NCBI RefSeq assembly: GCF_017873135.1
Contig: NZ_JAGGJV010000001.1
Span: forward strand, 992,001 to 1,056,000
Source: Rhizobium herbae
GTDB lineage: Bacteria; Pseudomonadota; Alphaproteobacteria; Rhizobiales; Rhizobiaceae
DNA: 64,000 nt
Direction: 5' to 3'
Shown here: one piece after another, positions 63,239 to 64,000 of the stretch
Layout: every line of letters begins with the position of its first letter
How positions within the stretch are numbered: position 1 is the stretch's first letter
Translations under genes and position numbers: made by a program
The notes under the pieces: model-generated
Databases searched by the model: none
The model's input: the letters and a program-made list of their open reading frames with translations, nothing else
What the model was told of the DNA's origin: nothing

Positions 63239-64000
63239 GCCTCAATACCGACATGCCCGTGCGGGTCGCTGATGTGACTGAGGTGACCGACCTCGTCAAG
63301 CGCTTCCGCTTCGAGCGGATCGACGGCCATCCGATGCCGTTCTTCTCCGGCGGCGCCCATGTCGTCGTCTCGATGAACGACAATGGCCTCTTGCGCCGCA
63401 ATCCATATTCGCTGATGTCCAATCCCGATGACAACAGCGGTTACGAAATCAGCGTACTCAGGGTTCCCAATTCACGCGGCGGCTCCGTGTTCATGCATGA
63501 GCAGGTCCGCCCCGGCGACCAGCTGACCGTCAGCCAGCCGGTCAATCTGTTTGCGCCGGATCATCGCGGCCGCAAGCATATCCTGATTGCCGGCGGTATC
63601 GGCATCACCCCGTTCATCGCCATGATGGAACAGTTCAGCCGCGACAACGTCGCCTTCGAACTGCACTACGCCATCCGCTCCCGTTCGCACGGCGCCTACT
63701 GGCAGCAACTGCTCGACCGCTACGGCCCGCGCCGGATAAAGGTCTATGTCGATGAGGAAAAAACCACCATCCCCGTCGCCGAGATCACTGACAACCAGCC
63801 GCTCGGCACGCATCTGTATGTTTGCGGCCCGGCCGGCATGATCGACGGCGTGCTGATGACGGCGCTCAAAGCCGGATGGCCGAAGGAAAACCTGCACTCG
63901 GAACGCTTCCTTGCGCCGCCCGCCGGGCTGCCGTTCCAGGTCTTCCTCAAAAAATCCAACATCCACATGACCGTCGGCGAACACCAGAGCATTCTGGAAG
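63235..64000 (+). CDS. dmmB: FNR-type reductase subunit of dimethylamine monooxygenase (partial, runs off the right edge)
   Basis: At least 255 residues are visible. RRNPYSLMSNP binds flavin, HILIAGGIGITPFIAMMEQF and YVCGPAGMIDGVL form the NAD(P)H site; a plant-type [2Fe-2S] domain is expected after about 245 but is cut by the window end. The layout matches phthalate-dioxygenase-reductase-like partners, including the reductase of the N-demethylase. The GTG start overlaps the dmmA stop. A heme PAS-domain catalytic gene (DUF3445) is predicted just past 64000. Confidence 0.78.
   Translation, partial: MSLNTDMPVRVADVTEVTDLVKRFRFERIDGHPMPFFSGGAHVVVSMNDNGLLRRNPYSLMSNPDDNSGYEISVLRVPNSRGGSVFMHEQVRPGDQLTVSQPVNLFAPDHRGRKHILIAGGIGITPFIAMMEQFSRDNVAFELHYAIRSRSHGAYWQQLLDRYGPRRIKVYVDEEKTTIPVAEITDNQPLGTHLYVCGPAGMIDGVLMTALKAGWPKENLHSERFLAPPAGLPFQVFLKKSNIHMTVGEHQSILE

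Overview
The window is GC-rich, gene-dense chromosome or megaplasmid DNA from an alphaproteobacterium, most likely a member of the Rhizobiaceae (Rhizobium/Agrobacterium/Ensifer/Shinella group). The basis is the protein families present (carnitine dehydrogenase-thioesterase fusion, BKACE, DUF982, many periplasmic-binding-protein ABC systems), the RIME-like palindromic intergenic repeats, an IRO-box-like iron operator and an EcfG-type stress promoter. No rRNA, tRNA, CRISPR array, prophage or insertion sequence was recognised. The species cannot be named from the sequence alone.

Layout. (1) 1-7292: a minus-strand operon of six genes (HAL/PAL-family lyase, cyclic amidohydrolase, M20 carbamoyl hydrolase, DUF917 desulfurase, small unknown protein, urocanase-family hydratase cut by the left edge) with a divergent LysR-type regulator that has two HTH domains. 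It reads as an ergothioneine-to-glutamate pathway. (2) 7377-23176: carnitine/gamma-butyrobetaine catabolism (AraC regulator, BKACE, carnitine dehydrogenase-thioesterase, acyl-CoA dehydrogenase, NDP-forming CoA ligase, CaiD-like hydratase), then a Dpp/Opp-type ABC importer, an exported PAAR-like protein and a CocE-type hydrolase. (3) 23181-26220: ACT protein, exported MsrA, an esterase and a signal-peptidase-I-like protein without its catalytic Ser/Lys pair. (4) 26253-32849: LysR regulator and a ydcSTUV-patD-type polyamine operon. (5) 33107-37167: iron-siderophore set (TonB receptor, FhuF reductase, binding protein) behind a TGA-N9-TCA palindrome. (6) 37212-38399: DUF892 stress protein and a membrane protein. 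(7) 38413-45861: Rieske oxygenase and two tandem dimethylglycine/sarcosine dehydrogenase-like flavoproteins with a divergent LysR regulator. (8) 45893-54051: GGDEF-EAL protein, cobalamin riboswitch and cbtBA, a second FhuF-like protein, a glycoamylase-like (GH144-type) protein, a DUF1194 protein and a flavin amine oxidase. (9) 54483-60525: spermidine/putrescine-type ABC operon with a hydantoin racemase and a divergent GntR regulator. (10) 60536-64000: two small proteins and the start of a dimethylamine monooxygenase (heme-dependent oxidative N-demethylase) operon that runs off the right edge.

How it fits together. Much of the window serves methylated-amine and betaine catabolism. Ergothionase would release trimethylamine. 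Gamma-butyrobetaine and carnitine are converted to glycine betaine. The Rieske oxygenase and the two flavoproteins would demethylate betaine to dimethylglycine, sarcosine and glycine. The right-edge operon would demethylate dimethylamine and pass the C1 unit to tetrahydrofolate. These pathway assignments are inferred from family membership, motifs and gene order; no homology search was run.
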